A stretch of 64,000 nt of DNA from Olivibacter sitiensis DSM 17696 (GTDB taxonomy: Bacteria > Bacteroidota > Bacteroidia > Sphingobacteriales > Sphingobacteriaceae). Positions 52,848 through 61,204 of the stretch are shown in pieces; position 1 is the stretch's first letter; the number at the start of each line of letters is the position of its first letter. The stretch is taken from assembly GCF_000427965.1 (NCBI RefSeq), contig NZ_ATZA01000030.1:1-64000 (forward strand). The letters run 5' to 3'. Made by a program: the position numbers and the translations under genes. The notes under the pieces are model-generated. The model had not been told where the DNA came from. It did no database searches and was given only the letters and a program-made list of their open reading frames with translations.

Positions 52848-53924
52848 TTAGGCTACGATGGGAAGCTTGAAAAAGATAATCAAACCCGACGGCCCATTGC
52901 TTTCCAGGTGCAGTTCTTCATTATAGATAAGACTTAAACGTTTTTTGATATTGATCAACCCTATGCCGTCTGTGTGAAATACCTTGTCCAAATCATTTTC
53001 TATGCGCACTCCCGTATTGGCAACGGATATATGCATGTGTTTCTTTGCTTTGGTTATATGCACCGTAAGTTCACCTCCATCAATGCACGGCGCTATACCG
53101 TGCTTTACTGCATTTTCGACAATAGGTTGGATAATCAAAGGAGGTATTTTGCTATGCAGGAGTTCCGAATCACAGTCCACCACAAAATTCAGGCGATTTT
53201 TAAAGCGCCTCTTCTCGAGGTTCAAGATGGCGGCAATGAACTGGAGTTCATCTTTCAGCGGTATCCACTCGCTCTTGGATGCTGCCAGTGCATAGCGAAA
53301 TGTATCGGCCAGCCAGGCAATCATTTCACGGGTTTCCTCTTGCTGGGGCGAAAGTGAGGCACTGATGGTATTGAGGGTGTTGAAGAGAAAGTGCGGATGG
53401 ATCTGTGCCTTCAGGGCATTCAGCTCATGCAAATGCGTAGCAGCCAATAGGGCTCTTTCCCGCTCAATGAGTCTTTCCCTTTGCAGGAAAAAATTATAGG
53501 CATGTATCATCCCAAAAATCAGGATATAGTGAAGGATACCAGCAAAGTAGAAATGGATGATCTTTATATAATCTGTCGGAAAAAGGGGAACGAAAGCGTC
53601 CAGTTGTATCAAAAGTAAAAAGCAACTAAGTCCCATAAACCATATCGTGGTGAAGATAGGACAAAATGCGATATGTAGCAGCACAATCCTTGAAATGGGC
53701 AACTGTTTAAACCGCACAAATACCAACCACCAAAAAGGTACGATAAAGAGTGCCATAAAGAAATAATAGGCTGGCAAAAACTTGAGTCCTTTGGTCGATA
53801 TATTTTCGCAATCTACCAAATACACGATAATAAATTGCAAGCAATACAGCACAAAAAATATTGAAAACCACAGCCACACTTCCTTGACAGTCACATTTCG
53901 ATACACCTTTTTGCCCAATATCAT
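52848..53924 (-). CDS. LytS-type sensor histidine kinase
   Basis: A 358-residue membrane kinase with four hydrophobic segments (about 15-35, 48-68, 80-105, 120-145). A PF06580 kinase domain follows: LNALKAQIHPHFLFNTLNT with the conserved His, PPLIIQPIVENAVKHGI (N box) and GIGLINIKKRLSLIY. Partner of the LytTR regulator downstream. Sensor region is membrane-embedded; ligand unknown. The gene is preceded by a leader of about 150 bases that starts at a doubled bipartite box. Confidence 0.88.
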   Translation of the reverse strand: MILGKKVYRNVTVKEVWLWFSIFFVLYCLQFIIVYLVDCENISTKGLKFLPAYYFFMALFIVPFWWLVFVRFKQLPISRIVLLHIAFCPIFTTIWFMGLSCFLLLIQLDAFVPLFPTDYIKIIHFYFAGILHYILIFGMIHAYNFFLQRERLIERERALLAATHLHELNALKAQIHPHFLFNTLNTISASLSPQQEETREMIAWLADTFRYALAASKSEWIPLKDELQFIAAILNLEKRRFKNRLNFVVDCDSELLHSKIPPLIIQPIVENAVKHGIAPCIDGGELTVHITKAKKHMHISVANTGVRIENDLDKVFHTDGIGLINIKKRLSLIYNEELHLESNGPSGLIIFFKLPIVA

Positions 53925-54072
53925 ATCCCCTTGTTATCATTTGCCGTCTACAAACAATATGGTGATCCAGCAGAATCTATGACTAGATTTTCAAATGCTA
54001 CTTACCTGTATGTGTTCGTTGAAGGGTTAATCTTGCCCAAAGATGGGCATCGTTTATTTAGCGTTTTGATTA

Positions 54073-54125
54073 TTTCTACAAACGATATATCAGGCGGACA
54101 AAAAAGCAAAATAGACGGACAAAAA
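54073..54125 (-). promoter_or_regulatory. shared bipartite box, copy 3, with tandem half-site (kinase gene)
   Basis: TTTTTGTC at 54097-54104, then 14 bases, then TTTGTAGAAA (8 of 10 matching copies 1 and 2). A second TTTTTGTC lies at 54118-54125, 21 bases upstream, inside a direct repeat of TGCTTTTTGTCCG, i.e. two helical turns apart. This suits a dimeric activator such as a LytTR protein. Confidence 0.55.
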
Positions 54126-54150
54126 GCATTTAGACTATCGAACGTCCCAG

Positions 54151-54459
54151 TCACGCGACCTCTATCACGAGAAATTTCCGATAACCTACCTTGGTATGCA
54201 GGCCTACAATGTCTCCTTCGTGAGCTCCCAAAACGGCGCGGGCAAGAACACTTCGGGAAGAAATAGTTTTCAGTTCATAATTGTCCGAAGTGGCGTCATT
54301 GATCTGAAAGGAAATGATATTGGGGCCTACTAATTCCCTTAGTTTCATCTTAGATGCAACTTCAATGCGCCTTTTACCCGTAGGTTCTGCGAACTGTTTT
54401 TTCGAAGAAGCATACTCCGATGTTTCTTTTTTATTGATGGTAATGAAATTTGCCGACAT
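54151..54459 (-). CDS. GreA/GreB-like small protein
   Basis: A 102-residue protein whose C-terminal 65 residues resemble the FKBP-like domain of transcript cleavage factors GreA/GreB: ELVGPNIISFQIND, SSRSVLARAVLGAHEGD and GYRKFLVIEV. The N-terminal coiled coil with the acidic tip is missing, so it probably cannot cleave transcripts but may still bind RNA polymerase near the secondary channel, as other stand-alone Gre C-terminal domain proteins do. It stands behind two short RNA units with terminators. Confidence 0.65.
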   Translation of the reverse strand: MSANFITINKKETSEYASSKKQFAEPTGKRRIEVASKMKLRELVGPNIISFQINDATSDNYELKTISSRSVLARAVLGAHEGDIVGLHTKVGYRKFLVIEVA

Positions 54460-54503
54460 ATGGATTACAACTTATTAACTGGTTAACAAAAGATGTTCAA
54501 AAA

Positions 54504-54562
54504 AGCCGCCCACCCCCGTGAGCGGCTCCGATCAAAAACAACTAACTATAAAATAAACCTAA
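54504..54562 (-). ncRNA. short RNA unit 2 upstream of GreA-like gene
   Basis: On the minus strand TTAGGTTTAT (54553-54562), six bases, GTTAGT (54541-54546), then a terminator hairpin AGCCGC / GCGGCT (54527-54522 with 54509-54504) and six T. The same TTAGGTTTAT-GTTAGT order before a terminator occurs at 61425-61485. The start is not sharply defined; TATCTCGT near 54574 is a poor -7 element. It could be a small RNA or a leader of the GreA-like gene. Confidence 0.4.
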
Positions 54563-54587
54563 CATTAGAGAAGACGAGATATAAAAC

Positions 54588-54714
54588 AAAAAACCCTTTC
54601 CTCTTGTCAGATGGAAAGGGCTCCTCAATTTAATATAGCGATTCCATCAACGATTAATGCTATGCATACACATGCACCTCACCAACAGAACTATATCCTC
54701 TTTCAACCTTATCA
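54588..54714 (-). ncRNA. short RNA unit 1, promoter to terminator
   Basis: A transcript of roughly 125 bases is bounded by an excellent promoter (54720-54749) and an intrinsic terminator: CCCTTTCC / GGAAAGGG (54594-54601, 54613-54620) followed on the minus strand by six T. It contains a possible 22-codon frame from ATG 54715 (ending at 54647) with CMCMH near its end, but the ATG lies only four bases after the -7 element. A small RNA or an attenuated leader are both possible. Confidence 0.5.
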
Positions 54715-54719
54715 TAAGA

Positions 54720-54749
54720 CAAAGATAGATAAAATAATCTAGTAAACAA
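54720..54749 (-). promoter_or_regulatory. strong Bacteroidota promoter
   Basis: On the minus strand TTG (54749-54747), 19 bases, TATCTTTG (54727-54720): a full match to the TTG-N19-TAnnTTTG consensus. Confidence 0.7.
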
Positions 54750-54888
54750 GTAGACTTTTTGTTTCTTACAAGGTTTGATTACAATAAGCTTATTTACAAC
54801 ACATTAAATTTTAAAAATAATTTCAAGCTAGTCGGGTGTTTATTATATTTACCCGTTGAATACAAGCGGAACTTTCTACAAAAAAGAG

Positions 54889-55434
54889 ATGACAAACAAC
54901 GAGCTAACCAAGTTACAATATCCCATAGGTCAATACGTGGGACCTATCACCTTCTCGCCCACTATTATTGACGGCTATATCGACATCATTTCCGACTTTC
55001 CACATCACCTGAGAAAAGAAACAGGGCATCTGTCGGACAGCCAGCTGGACACCGAATATAGGCCCCAAGGCTGGACCATCAGACAGCTTGTCCACCATTG
55101 TGCAGACAGCCACTTAAATGCCTATACCCGATTCAAACTGGCGCTCACCGAAGAAAAACCCACCATTAAGCCTTATCGCGAAGACAAGTGGGCAGAACTC
55201 ATAGATGGCAAGAGCTTGCCTATAGCCTATAGTCTTTCCCTATTGGAAAGTCTTCATTTTCGTTGGATTACTTTATTGAAAGCCTTAACCGTCGAGGAAC
55301 TTAAAAGGACATTCATCCATCCCGAAAACGGAAAAGAAATTACGCTGGAGGAGAATATAGGGATATATGCATGGCACTGTGAACATCACCTGGCCCATAT
55401 CATCAAACTAAAAGAAAGGATGAACTGGAAATAG
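54889..55434 (+). CDS. DinB/YfiT-like metal-dependent transferase
   Basis: A 181-residue four-helix protein of the DinB superfamily, YfiT (BstA-like) branch. Family features: LQYPIGQYVGP at the start, GWTIRQLVHHCADSHLNAY with the first metal His residues, and IGIYAWHCEHHLAHI with the others. YfiT-type proteins bind nickel or zinc and act as thiol transferases, bacillithiol-dependent in Firmicutes; the thiol used here is unknown. Start ATG 54889 matches the family start. Single gene. Confidence 0.84.
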   Translation: MTNNELTKLQYPIGQYVGPITFSPTIIDGYIDIISDFPHHLRKETGHLSDSQLDTEYRPQGWTIRQLVHHCADSHLNAYTRFKLALTEEKPTIKPYREDKWAELIDGKSLPIAYSLSLLESLHFRWITLLKALTVEELKRTFIHPENGKEITLEENIGIYAWHCEHHLAHIIKLKERMNWK

Positions 55435-55559
55435 CTCATTATAAAAACAATAACCCATATTTGCTACTGAAAATTATATTCCTAATAGGGACATAATATA
55501 ACCTCCATTTTTCCTAACAATCAAATTCTCTACGAGCCGAACGAAATTCTTTGGACTCT

Positions 55560-55606
55560 GTAAGACCTTAGTAAGACTTATGTAAGACTAAAGCGCTGTT
55601 TCAGCG
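55560..55606. repeat. three 11-base direct repeats plus hairpin
   Basis: GTAAGAC recurs three times at exact 11-base steps (55560, 55571, 55582), each followed by four T/A-rich bases, then a perfect small hairpin CGCTG-TTT-CAGCG (55594-55606). The rest of the 329-base gap 55435-55763 contains only the promoters of the ABC-F gene. Helical phasing suggests protein binding. Confidence 0.45.
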
Positions 55607-55636
55607 AGTAGCACTCATGCCTTTCTTAACTCTTGA

Positions 55637-55666
55637 TTTGATTTATTTTCCTTTAATTTAACTTTG
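55637..55666 (+). promoter_or_regulatory. promoter of ABC-F gene
   Basis: TTTG (55637-55640), 18 bases, TAACTTTG (55659-55666), close to consensus. A second -7 match, TACTTTTG at 55750-55757, ends six bases before the ATG and would give a leaderless transcript. Confidence 0.6.
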
Positions 55667-55763
55667 CTAAAAACTGCAAGGAACGTGAAGGAAAATGGTC
55701 GGACAGCAACCTATCATGAACACATAAAGATAATATGCATGCAATTTCGTACTTTTGCGGCAA

Positions 55764-57680
55764 ATGATCTCAATAAATAATCTCACATTTGAAATAGGAG
55801 CCAGAAAACTGTATGACGAAGCCAATTGGCATATCAAACCCGGTGATAAAGTAGGACTGATTGGCGCCAACGGTACGGGCAAGACTACCCTGTTGAAAAT
55901 CATAGTAGGCCAATATAAGCCCACCTCGGGCACGGTCTCCATGGCAAAGGACATCAAAATTGGTTATCTAAACCAAGACCTGCTCTCCTATCATTCCGAA
56001 AAAAGCATTTTGCAAGTAGCTATGGAAGCTTTTGAAAGGCAGAATCAGCTGCATGCCGAAATCGAGGAGCTGCTGCAAAAACTGGAAACGGACTACAGCG
56101 ACGACCTCATCCACAAATTGAGCGATAAACAAATGGAGTTTGATGCCTTGGATGGCTATAACATGGAATTCAAAGCGCATGAGATCCTTGCCGGCCTGGG
56201 CTTCAGCGATGAACAGCAAGAACGTAGGCTCGATCAGTTCTCCGGAGGCTGGCGCATGCGCGTGATGCTTGCCCGTATCCTATTGCAGGCACCGGATATC
56301 CTGTTGCTCGATGAGCCTACAAACCACCTCGATCTTCCATCCATCAAATGGCTGGAGTCCTATTTGCAAGCTTTTGACGGCTCCATAGTCATCGTATCGC
56401 ACGACCGTTATTTCTTGGATCGCATCATCAACAAAACCGTAGAATCGCGCAAGGGCAAGCTTACTACCTATGCCGGCAACTACACGTTCTACCTGGAGGA
56501 AAAGGCATTGCGCGAAGAAATCCAAAGTGGGCAGTTTAAGAACCAACAGGCCAAGATAAAACAAGAAGAGAAGTTGATAGAACGCTTCCGCGCCAAAGCC
56601 AGCAAGGCCAAGATGGTGCAATCGCGCATCAAGGCCCTGGAACGTATGGACCTGGTAGACGATGTGGATGATGATAACCCCACGGTCAATTTCAGCTTTA
56701 ACTTCAGCAAGCAATCGGGTAGGCACGTGGTACGCCTGGAACATGTGAACAAAGCCTACCCCAACCTAAGTATTCTCAAAGATGCCCATGCCGTCATCGA
56801 AAAGGGAGACAAGATCGCCCTCATCGGGGCCAACGGAAAGGGGAAATCCACCCTGTTACGCATCATTGCCGGAGCCGACAAAGATTTTAGTGGAATGGCG
56901 GAGACGGGGCATAACGTAACGACTACCTTCTTTGCCCAGCATCAGTTGGAATCCCTCCATTTGGAGAATGAAATCCTGCGCGAACTACAGGCCTTTGCTC
57001 CCAAACATACCGAGACCGAACTGCGATCTATCTTGGGATGTTTTCTGTTTACGGGCGACGACGCCTTCAAGAAAATAAAAGTATTATCGGGGGGCGAGAA
57101 ATCACGTGTTGCACTGGCCAAAGCCTTGACCGCCGATGCCAATTTCCTCATCCTCGATGAGCCCACAAACCACTTGGATATTCAATCGGTCAACATCCTT
57201 ATCCAGGCCTTGCAACAGTTTGAGGGAACATTCATCACGGTATCGCACGACAGGTATTTTCTCGATAGCATAGCCAACAAAATCTGGTTCATCGAAGACG
57301 AGCAGATCAAAGAATATCCCGGTTCTTACCAAGAGTACGAAGAATGGATGGCCAAAAGGCCTGCCCCGACCAAAAGCGAAAAGACTGCTCCCAAGAAGGA
57401 AGAAAAAAAGGAGAAGCCCAAAACGGGGCAACCGGGCGATGAGCAAAAACGACAGTTGAGCAAACTGAACAAAGAACTTGAAAAAACGGAAAAAGAAATC
57501 GAAGAGCTAGAGGAGAAAAAAAGGAAAACCGAAGTAGAGCTTGCTGATCTATCTATTTACAACAATGAGGATAAGCTAAAAAATATCAACTCCTTATACG
57601 ATAATACTAAAAAAGAATTGGCAGCAAAGCAAGCCTACTGGGAAAAGCTCGCAGAAGACATCATGCAATTGGAAGACTAG
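55764..57680 (+). CDS. ABC-F family ATPase
   Basis: A 638-residue soluble protein with two ABC domains and no membrane segments. Domain 1: Walker A GANGTGKT at 34-41, signature FSGGWRMR, Walker B LLLDEPTNHLDL. Domain 2: GANGKGKST near 350, signature LSGGEKSRVALA, Walker B LILDEPTNHLDI. The linker between them is the basic ABC-F interdomain helix pair (KIKQEEKLIERFRAKASKAK), and the C-terminal 90 residues form a charged coiled coil as in Uup. ABC-F proteins act on the ribosome E site. ATG 55764 is preferred over a TTG nine bases upstream. Confidence 0.92.
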   Translation: MISINNLTFEIGARKLYDEANWHIKPGDKVGLIGANGTGKTTLLKIIVGQYKPTSGTVSMAKDIKIGYLNQDLLSYHSEKSILQVAMEAFERQNQLHAEIEELLQKLETDYSDDLIHKLSDKQMEFDALDGYNMEFKAHEILAGLGFSDEQQERRLDQFSGGWRMRVMLARILLQAPDILLLDEPTNHLDLPSIKWLESYLQAFDGSIVIVSHDRYFLDRIINKTVESRKGKLTTYAGNYTFYLEEKALREEIQSGQFKNQQAKIKQEEKLIERFRAKASKAKMVQSRIKALERMDLVDDVDDDNPTVNFSFNFSKQSGRHVVRLEHVNKAYPNLSILKDAHAVIEKGDKIALIGANGKGKSTLLRIIAGADKDFSGMAETGHNVTTTFFAQHQLESLHLENEILRELQAFAPKHTETELRSILGCFLFTGDDAFKKIKVLSGGEKSRVALAKALTADANFLILDEPTNHLDIQSVNILIQALQQFEGTFITVSHDRYFLDSIANKIWFIEDEQIKEYPGSYQEYEEWMAKRPAPTKSEKTAPKKEEKKEKPKTGQPGDEQKRQLSKLNKELEKTEKEIEELEEKKRKTEVELADLSIYNNEDKLKNINSLYDNTKKELAAKQAYWEKLAEDIMQLED

Positions 57681-57706
57681 TGACACGCAAATATAATTTC
57701 ATGTCT

Positions 57707-57780
57707 CTCGCGAAGTCGCAAAGGCGCAAAGAGAGGATTTTTGCGCCTCTGTCTACCAGTTGGCGGACGCTCTTAGCGAG
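57707..57780. repeat. palindromic repeat (CTCGCGAAG / GCGCAAAG type)
   Basis: AGGCGCAAA (57722-57730) pairs with TTTGCGCCT (57740-57748), and outer arms CTCGCGAAG (57707-57715) and CTTAGCGAG (57772-57780) match at 8 of 9. It belongs to the common intergenic class containing GCGCAAAG and CGCAAAGG words. It starts 27 bases after the ABC-F stop and is open in the frame of the next gene. Confidence 0.7.
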
Positions 57781-57841
57781 CAATATTGGATTTTTTCACA
57801 ACTTGATTGCTTTCAGAGGCGTTCAATCTTGCTTCACAGGT

Positions 57842-59161
57842 TTGGCGTGCACCCGATGCCTCGTTATCGTCCTATTACTTTCCCTACCTGTTCTTTCCGC
57901 TCATGCCCAGAAAAAGGAGAAACGGGAAAGGCAAAAAATAGTGCTTAGTCCTAGGCAAGAACTGGCCTATGAAAACAAGGATTATCTCCCTGAAATCAAG
58001 AGCGTCAATTTCTACAAGTTAGGCGAAGAGCAATCTTTTCCCATTATCGATTTGAACAGTGGAGACCAGCTTTTCATGTCCTTTGACGACCTCAGAGCAG
58101 ACAACCGTAACTATTCATACAGCATAGAGCATTGCAATGCCAATGGCGAGAAGAGCGTGCTCCTACCATTGGAATATATAGATGGATTGACAGAAGAGCG
58201 CATTTACGACTTTGCGCCTTCTATCAACACCTTGCAGCCCTACACCCATTATAGCTTCACCTTTCCTGCCGAAAACGGACTGAAACCAAAAATTTCCGGG
58301 AATTACCTGCTCAAGATTTATGAGGACAACGACCCCGATAGGCTGATCATCACGAGGCGTTTCTATGTAGTGATACCTGCTGCAGGGATGTCGGCACAAC
58401 TGCTCCCCTCCTATCAGGTGACCAAAAGGAGCAGCAACCAAAAGATCGATCTCGTGGTCAATACCGGTACGTTGAACATCAACAATCCCTATCAGGACAT
58501 CAAGATACTAGTCATGCAAAACCAACGCCCAGACGTACAACAGTGGCTGCAGAAACCAAGTAACATCCGGCAGGGAGAATTAATCTATCAGGACAACAAC
58601 AGCTTGGATTTCCCCGGTGGTAATGAATTTCGCTCGGTGGACCTTCGCAGCCTACGTACCTTATCGCAACAGGTAGCCCGATTTGAAAAAGACAGTATCA
58701 ATCAAATATGGCTATTGCCCGACGTCGACTGGAGTGACCAGTCATATAGCTACCTGTTTGATGAAGGTGGCAATTTCTACTTACGCAATTCGGATTTTGA
58801 CGACAGCGATGTACAAGGCGACTATATCACGACAAATTTTTCCCTTCAAACGGACAAAACCCCAGAAGCGAGCGAAAAGGTCTTCGTGTTGGGAAAATTC
58901 AACAATTACGCCCTGAATGAAGAAAACGAACTGCAATACGACAAGGAGAGCAAAAGCTGGAAAGGTGGCATACCATTGAAACAGGGTCTCTATGACTATA
59001 CTTATGTTTCGGTGGATAAGAGCGGCACCACTCAGCCATACAAATACAATGGCAACCATTTTGAAACCAAAAACACCTATCAAGTATTGCTCTACTACCG
59101 TAGACCAACCAGTAGATGGGATGAGCTGGTAGGATTTATTCAAGTAAGCAGTACAAAGTAG
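57842..59161 (+). CDS. DUF5103 exported protein
   Basis: A Bacteroidota envelope protein of about 439 residues with DUF5103 features: LPEIKSVNFYKLGEEQSFPI, SYSIEHCNANGEKS, PYTHYSFTFPAENG, ITRRFYVV and, at the end, GLYDYTYVSVDKSG. The signal core VIVLLLSLPVLSAHAQ precedes them. No ATG lies near it: the frame is open from 57680, but its first 35 or so codons are encoded by the palindromic repeat at 57707-57780. I therefore take TTG 57842, just before the signal peptide; the exact start is uncertain. Function unknown; a type IX-related surface role is sometimes proposed for the family. Confidence 0.78.
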   Translation: MACTRCLVIVLLLSLPVLSAHAQKKEKRERQKIVLSPRQELAYENKDYLPEIKSVNFYKLGEEQSFPIIDLNSGDQLFMSFDDLRADNRNYSYSIEHCNANGEKSVLLPLEYIDGLTEERIYDFAPSINTLQPYTHYSFTFPAENGLKPKISGNYLLKIYEDNDPDRLIITRRFYVVIPAAGMSAQLLPSYQVTKRSSNQKIDLVVNTGTLNINNPYQDIKILVMQNQRPDVQQWLQKPSNIRQGELIYQDNNSLDFPGGNEFRSVDLRSLRTLSQQVARFEKDSINQIWLLPDVDWSDQSYSYLFDEGGNFYLRNSDFDDSDVQGDYITTNFSLQTDKTPEASEKVFVLGKFNNYALNEENELQYDKESKSWKGGIPLKQGLYDYTYVSVDKSGTTQPYKYNGNHFETKNTYQVLLYYRRPTSRWDELVGFIQVSSTK

Positions 59162-59189
59162 ATGCAATTGCTTTTTTTCATAGTAGACC

Positions 59190-59330
59190 TTTCAACACGA
59201 TACTGTCCGGGGTCTGTCGGGTTGTTGGTGCGTCAGAGACTCCGGACTGTTAATGGTTGCGTAGTCTCCAGACTACGATGTTCATTTGCAAAGCCGTAGT
59301 CCCCATTGCTCGTCGCCAAAGGCCTCAGAC
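59190..59330. repeat. intergenic repeat with GTAGTCT palindrome
   Basis: This GC-richer block in an otherwise AT-rich gap has a perfect hairpin CGTAGTCT-CC-AGACTACG (59260-59277), a nearby related word AGAGACTCCGGACT (59236-59249) and CCGTAGTCC (59295-59303). It resembles the common Bacteroidota repeat built of GTAGTC words. The remaining part of 59162-59509 is AT-rich, with phrase repeats (CTCATATCTCACATC) just before the next gene. Confidence 0.5.
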
Positions 59331-59509
59331 ATACGTCCAGTGCCAATAGGAATTAATTTATAGAGGAAATATGATACTATTATTATATTATTTCGTAAAT
59401 TTAACATGCTATTACATGAAGGCTAGATGAGACAAGAATGGCAAGAATTGCTTTACAACTGATGTCTCAAATCGAACATCTCATATCTCACATCTTTTTA
59501 CACTAAAAT

Positions 59510-60043
59510 ATGAACCAAAAATTTGCCAAGGAATCCTATACCATCATGAATGAACTGGTACTCCCAAATGATACCAATCCATTGAACAACCTTATGGGTG
59601 GACGCTTGCTCCACTGGATGGATATTGCCTCAGCTATTTCGGCGCAAAAACACTGCAACAATATCGTAGTGACGGCATCGGTAGACAATGTGTCCTTTAG
59701 ACATCCGGTCAAGTTGGGCGATGTCATTAGCATCCATGCACAGGTCACCAGAGCATTTAAAACCTCTGTGGAAGTGAGAATGACGGTGTACGCACAAAAC
59801 ATCCCTTCGGGCACCAAGGTAAAAACCAATGAAGCGTTCTATACCTTTGTAGCCATAGATAGCAACAACCAAACCATTCCAGTTCCTGAGCTTATTCCCG
59901 AGACGGACAAGGAAAAACAGCTGTACGAAGACGCCTTGAAGAGAAGGCAATTGCGCTTGTTGTTGGCCGGAAAGATAAAACCCTCGGAAGCTATAGAACT
60001 ATTGGCCTATTTCAATGAAGCCAAAGATGATGAGGTACTGTAG
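59510..60043 (+). CDS. acyl-CoA thioesterase, hotdog fold
   Basis: A 177-residue cytoplasmic enzyme of the YciA/BACH type. The signature is LVLPNDTNPLNNLMGGRLL followed by HWMDIASAISAQKH, with the catalytic Asp in the MDIA helix and Asn/Gly in the preceding loop. VSFRHPVKLGDVI and VKTNEAFYTFVAID continue the hotdog sheet. A helical tail of about 45 residues follows the single hotdog domain. It hydrolyses fatty acyl-CoA to free acid and CoA. Single gene, convergent to the FUSC gene. Confidence 0.88.
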   Translation: MNQKFAKESYTIMNELVLPNDTNPLNNLMGGRLLHWMDIASAISAQKHCNNIVVTASVDNVSFRHPVKLGDVISIHAQVTRAFKTSVEVRMTVYAQNIPSGTKVKTNEAFYTFVAIDSNNQTIPVPELIPETDKEKQLYEDALKRRQLRLLLAGKIKPSEAIELLAYFNEAKDDEVL

Positions 60044-60061
60044 TGATAGCATATGCTTCCA

Positions 60062-61090
60062 TTAACTTACTCGTCTTTGCGTAGCAAAAATCCAAGAGCT
60101 CCCCAAAGCCATCAATCCGCCAAGCGTGGAGAAAGAAAGCCGCTCCATGGCTAGGTAAATGGGATTTCCCTTATCCATCCCGAGCAATATCAGGACAAAT
60201 GCCGTCACAAAAGCCGAGCCTACCATGTAATTTTGCCGGATATAGTATTGCCAAAAATATACGCAGACAATGATGGCCAGCACAAAATAGATGACGTGGG
60301 TAGAGCAGTGCAGAATCAGCGCTCCTAAGCTGCAACCGACCAATGTCCCCAAGATGCGCTGCGAAATGCGTCTGAATGCTCCCTGATTCCCTACCTGTAC
60401 GACCATGATAATGGTGAGCGGAGCCCAATAGCTGTGGGGAAAAGGGATAAAATGCATCAGTACGCCACTGGCTATCAGCAGAAAGGACATCTCTAGGGCA
60501 TATCGCCGATTGGCCTCCTTTAGTCCCAGTATGGGACTTTTGTCATTCCGACTCTTTTCATTGGTAGCCAAAGGTTTCATGGGCACATAGCGCTTGCCGT
60601 ATTTCATGAGGCCAAGTACGACCAGTATCTCTACCGATATTCCCAACAGACAACCCAAAAAAGTATAAAGTACGCAAGACCAATATTCATGAGCGATATG
60701 GCTCATGAGAAACAGGGCCGCCGCGGGAATGACAATATCTGGCCAATTAATAGGATAATACTGCTTTAGAAAGCTAAACAAATAAGCAAGTAAAACCATT
60801 GCCAAAGAAACATATAAAAGGCTATTTCGGCTATAAATGCCCATGAGCACTACTAGCAAATAGATGCACGACACTTTGGAGGCAATAGCAAGTCGGTTTA
60901 TCGGTAGATTATGTGCATTGATACCCGCTATGCTTTGTGCGGCCACTATAAAAAGGGCTCCCGACAAACCCAATTGGAAGCTGAACATCAACCATAAACC
61001 TATGCCCACTACGGCACAAGCTACCAATGAGTTACTAACACGGTCTAGCTTAAACGAATAGCGAAGAGAATTTCGAATGCCGTATCTCAA
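60062..61090 (-). CDS. FUSC-family membrane protein
   Basis: A 342-residue protein with about nine to ten hydrophobic segments in two blocks, separated by a charged stretch near 180-200. The second block has SYWAPLTIIMVVQVGNQGAF and RISQRILGTLVGCSLGALIL, which is the FUSC signature of aromatic acid or fusaric acid exporters (AaeB-like). It lacks the long cytoplasmic domain of AaeB, and no membrane-fusion subunit is nearby. Substrate unknown. Confidence 0.82.
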   Translation of the reverse strand: MRYGIRNSLRYSFKLDRVSNSLVACAVVGIGLWLMFSFQLGLSGALFIVAAQSIAGINAHNLPINRLAIASKVSCIYLLVVLMGIYSRNSLLYVSLAMVLLAYLFSFLKQYYPINWPDIVIPAAALFLMSHIAHEYWSCVLYTFLGCLLGISVEILVVLGLMKYGKRYVPMKPLATNEKSRNDKSPILGLKEANRRYALEMSFLLIASGVLMHFIPFPHSYWAPLTIIMVVQVGNQGAFRRISQRILGTLVGCSLGALILHCSTHVIYFVLAIIVCVYFWQYYIRQNYMVGSAFVTAFVLILLGMDKGNPIYLAMERLSFSTLGGLMALGSSWIFATQRRVS

Positions 61091-61204
61091 TACAAATTCA
61101 GTTTTTTATTTTGAATAATTATATAAGATCAAAATTTACATTCAAACATACGTAAAAATATAGAATTATAATCGTATTCAGTAAAAACGGGATCGCAGCT
61201 ACCA

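Noticed and set aside
54647-54715. 22-codon leader peptide with CMCMH, possible cysteine or methionine attenuator
   Set aside because: The ATG lies four bases after the -7 element, so it would probably be at or before the transcript start; kept only as a remark.
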